Under the pieces are notes generated by a model. It made no database searches. It saw nothing but the letters and a program-made list of their open reading frames with translations, and had not been told where the DNA came from. Both the position numbers and the translations under genes were made by a program. From Strix aluco (Eukaryota; Chordata; Aves; Strigiformes; Strigidae), in the NCBI RefSeq assembly GCF_031877795.1, contig NC_133971.1, forward strand, positions 92,948,654 through 93,012,653: a DNA stretch of 64,000 nucleotides, written 5' to 3'. Below are positions 52,344 through 64,000 of this stretch, piece by piece. Every line of letters starts with the position of its first letter. Within the stretch, counting starts at the first letter, position 1.

Positions 52344-53847
52344 CTCAAAGCTAAGTTATCACTAGCTGTACTTACAAAGTACAGTACTAGTGTAATGGAT
52401 GAAACAATGGGAAAAAACAGACAAAGGCAATCCTGCTACTGCCACAATAACAAAAGAATGACAGACAGCTAGATCACAAGATTGTTAGTAAGATGTATAT
52501 TTTTCAAGTCAGAATAACCCTTCTATACAGTTTCCCAACCCTTCCCCAACCCAGACTTATTTGTAGAATATATTTCAGAATATTTTTAATATGGTGCAGC
52601 TGTAGTGTCCAAGGGTTCACAATAACATGCACTGTCACGAAGAACCTAGAAGTCCTCCTTCGCTGGTCATACCTCAGCAACCACTATCCTAGAGGTTTTG
52701 CAGAAGCAACTACTTTTAATAACAAGGCCCGTTATGACATAATGAATGCGTATGATCTGGTATGTAAGTAAGCTATACAAAGCCACTCAGATCAGAAATT
52801 TAAATTGTTACTGAAATATGTTAAGAAGCTGCATCTATTTAAAACCTATACGAAAGAGTCTAGTTTACCCTGGGAATGGATTTTTCAAGGTATTTGGCTC
52901 CAAAAGCTAGAAAACATGATTTTTAGTGACATCTGTTTAATGAAAAAATAGAGATGTAAGGGGTAAGCCAATAACCTTGCGTACTTAATCCAGTATCCAA
53001 TGCTACATTAAGTTCTCATTCTATGAGAAAAACCACTGTTTTCAATGATTCAAGGTACAAAAAAGTCCCAAAATATATCTGTGCCAGCAATACTGCTGGC
53101 AACAGATGCATCAACTCAGATGGGTAGGGAAAAGTAGACTCCTAGTGTGATGGATACTTGGAATTTATAATATGAATTCATTTTAGGCCCCATTAAGCAT
53201 ATAAAGTGTCTTAAGATTTCACAGATGAATCTTAAGAAATTTCTTTCCCTTCCAATGGAGGGATTTTCTTTTTCTTTAAGAAGGCAGCAAAAAGTTAAGC
53301 TTTTCTACAAGGAAAGTCTGCTTTTTATGTTTAGGACAACTCGAAAACCTGCTTATATAAAAAAATATAAAAGAATAAAGGAGTAGAGTCTTGGAATTTT
53401 ATGAGAGATTTGCCCCGATGAAAAAACAAATTACTATTTATGGGAACTAAAATGTAGAACAGCACAATACTGTGATATTTGAGATCATTATACATTACCT
53501 GTACATATACTTAGCTATTCATGTTATTGATAAACCATTAGGACACTCAATTATATACCCAATAAAAACACCATTAAGAGTCTTTAGAACTGTCCCTTCT
53601 TCTTTCTGAAGAAGGCATTTCTATACACTAAATTTTCATCTAGTATCAGAGTATAGGAAACAGAATCCACAAGGTGCTTTAATTGATGAGACCTCAAGTG
53701 CTGTTTTTCTTTTTTTTTTTTAAAAAACCTTTTTGGATAGTAAACAGTTCATGGGGACCACACACAAATACTACGACAGACGAGCTGTTATTTTAAGTCT
53801 GTTGATTGGACTTGATATTTAGCCCACTGGTAATGGAGGAAGGAGTT

Positions 53848-62467
<8,620 letters not shown>

Positions 62468-64000
62468 CTGTCAAAAAAAATATCCACCTATTGATTCAAC
62501 AACTAGGGAAATCTGTAAGATTTAGCATTTGGGGGTTTTGTCCTCAAGTCTTCATGAGCTCCGTATGATACCTGAACACTGAATTAGAATTTCATTTTGC
62601 TGTCCCTTTTTCCTTCCAGTAGGGCTTCCAACCCATTACCTGCCTTATTGTCTATGTAAAATGTATCATCTCTTGTATGCCAGTCAATTTCTCCAATATG
62701 TTATATAATTAACAGCTAATCCTTGTTTGTTCTATTTAAGACAAGATACTTTCACTACAATGAGTAACAATTTTGCAATTGTGATCAACAGCTTTCACAT
62801 TTAGTAGAATTACAAATGAAAAAACCATCTGGTGACTTCTACAAAAAAAAAAAAAAAAGAGTTGTCTTTATGCGGTATAACCATCAGATCAGATGCCCTC
62901 CCACGCCTTATAGAAGTTGCTAGATTTAAAGGTCATTTTTCAGTTCAATCCCCAAATCCATTTTTCTTCAATACTCAACAGTTGATTTCACTCACTAATG
63001 ATAACTGTATTATCTAACTAGTTACACTGCACAAGCTTTATTATCATTATTATTACACCCAAGCTCCACTAAAGTGATCATCTATTCTTTTCACTAGCTT
63101 TCTTTAAAGATGGAGTTTCACAGACTGAAGTAAACTCAATAACAAGTCTGAAGCATTCTGATACTAGAAACTGTGTCTAATTCCACAGAAATATCTTCAA
63201 AACCCAGGAGAGTATGGTTATTCCTTTTCTCCAATCAAGATGTACTTTGCAATCCAGATAATGAGTTAACCAACTGCCTTTCAGGAAATAATTTTCTTTG
63301 AACTGGGCAAATGTCTTTTCCTATATATTAAAGGCAAAACCTGGGTTTCTTTAGTGAGAGTGTTTGAAGCTAACTATCTCTACAATCGCCTTAGAATTGT
63401 CTTTGAGACATCTGAGGGATTAAACACATTTAATTACATTATTACCTAACAGCAGAAATTTAAAGATAAAGCCTTTTCCTTAAGAATTAGAATAAAATTA
63501 TATCAAATATCATGTCTGAGATTTACAGCATATAGTAAGATCAGAAGCAAGTCAGCAAGAGGAAACTAGATGAAGTCACTTGATTAAATAAAAATGAACC
63601 AAAAGAATTATAGCTTTGGTTCATTCTGTAAAACTAGTGTGCTAAATACTGATATGACAGAAATTCAAGTGAGAATTTAGAAGAAAGATTAAGGGGAATC
63701 TTTACTAGCAAGAAGTATGATGACAAAAATCATACTTGTTTTGAACATTTTTATAGAATTCATTGTGGTAAAGTGGACTCCACCCATCTCCAAATCATTC
63801 ATTATAGTTAAGCCCACAGCCATGGTAAAAGGTCAGTAACCATTTCTAATCCAACCCAGGCCTCCTGTTTCCAGTTGCTAATCTAGGCTCTTTGGCACAG
63901 ATGGTTTTTCATATCTAGCCTCTGTCTGAACAGAGAAGATTTCCTCAACGTAGTACTATTAATACTGTTTTAGGGTCAGAGGTTGAACACCACCACCACA
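62468..64000 (-). other. SMAD2 intron, continues past the right edge
   Basis: Upstream intron ending in TTTGACAG before the PY-motif exon. An A16 run lies near 62842. The preceding linker exon is not in this stretch. Confidence 0.8.

Larger units (their letters stand above)
52050..53847 (-). other. SMAD2: SMAD2 3' UTR, proximal part (lower limit uncertain)
   Basis: AT-rich sequence directly following the SMAD2 stop in the terminal exon, without recognisable repeats or open frames of interest. The lower limit is set at the second candidate poly(A) signal. Mammalian SMAD2 has a 3' UTR of many kilobases, so the real end may lie further left; 45-52 kb has the same AT-rich, repeat-free character. 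Confidence 0.6.

Overview
The window looks like nuclear DNA from a bird. The evidence is several truncated CR1 LINEs of avian type (3' ends reading, on the minus strand, into the usual GGTTGGAA/GTCCAACC sequence), a very low overall repeat load, and a multi-exon vertebrate gene whose translated exons match SMAD2. Nothing prokaryotic or organellar was seen. From general knowledge, SMAD2 lies on the Z chromosome in chicken; I cannot confirm linkage here.

Right side (about 52-64 kb): the 3' half of SMAD2 on the minus strand. Six consecutive coding exons are legible, from the PY-motif linker exon (62393-62467) to the terminal exon with the SSMS tail and stop (53848-53971). All splice sites are canonical, phases are consistent, and the exons sum to exactly the codons expected for residues 219-467 of a 467-residue SMAD2. 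The MH1-encoding exons and the promoter lie beyond the right edge. The 3' UTR continues leftwards from 53847, with two candidate poly(A) signals near 52.3 and 52.1 kb, and may be longer.

Left side (1 to about 52 kb): no protein-coding gene is recognisable. The many short open frames lack family signatures and usually overlap open frames on the other strand. In mammals the flank downstream of SMAD2 is a gene desert reaching to SKOR2. This region looks the same: long AT-rich stretches with homeodomain, POU-octamer and similar motifs (candidate conserved noncoding elements), small CpG-dense pockets, three clear CR1 insertions (near 8.8, 19 and 39 kb), a small extra CR1 end at 19.8 kb, and low-complexity tracts.

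The most notable signal is a cluster of locally duplicated noncoding elements between 28 and 40 kb. One 80-bp block occurs twice (32818 and 39730), 78/80 identical, with sharp edges and unrelated flanks. A second block of about 90 bp occurs at 28082 and 30330, about 83% identical over its core. Both pairs are in direct orientation and look noncoding. They could be paired enhancer cores or exapted ancient repeats. All identities were counted by eye; no search was run.
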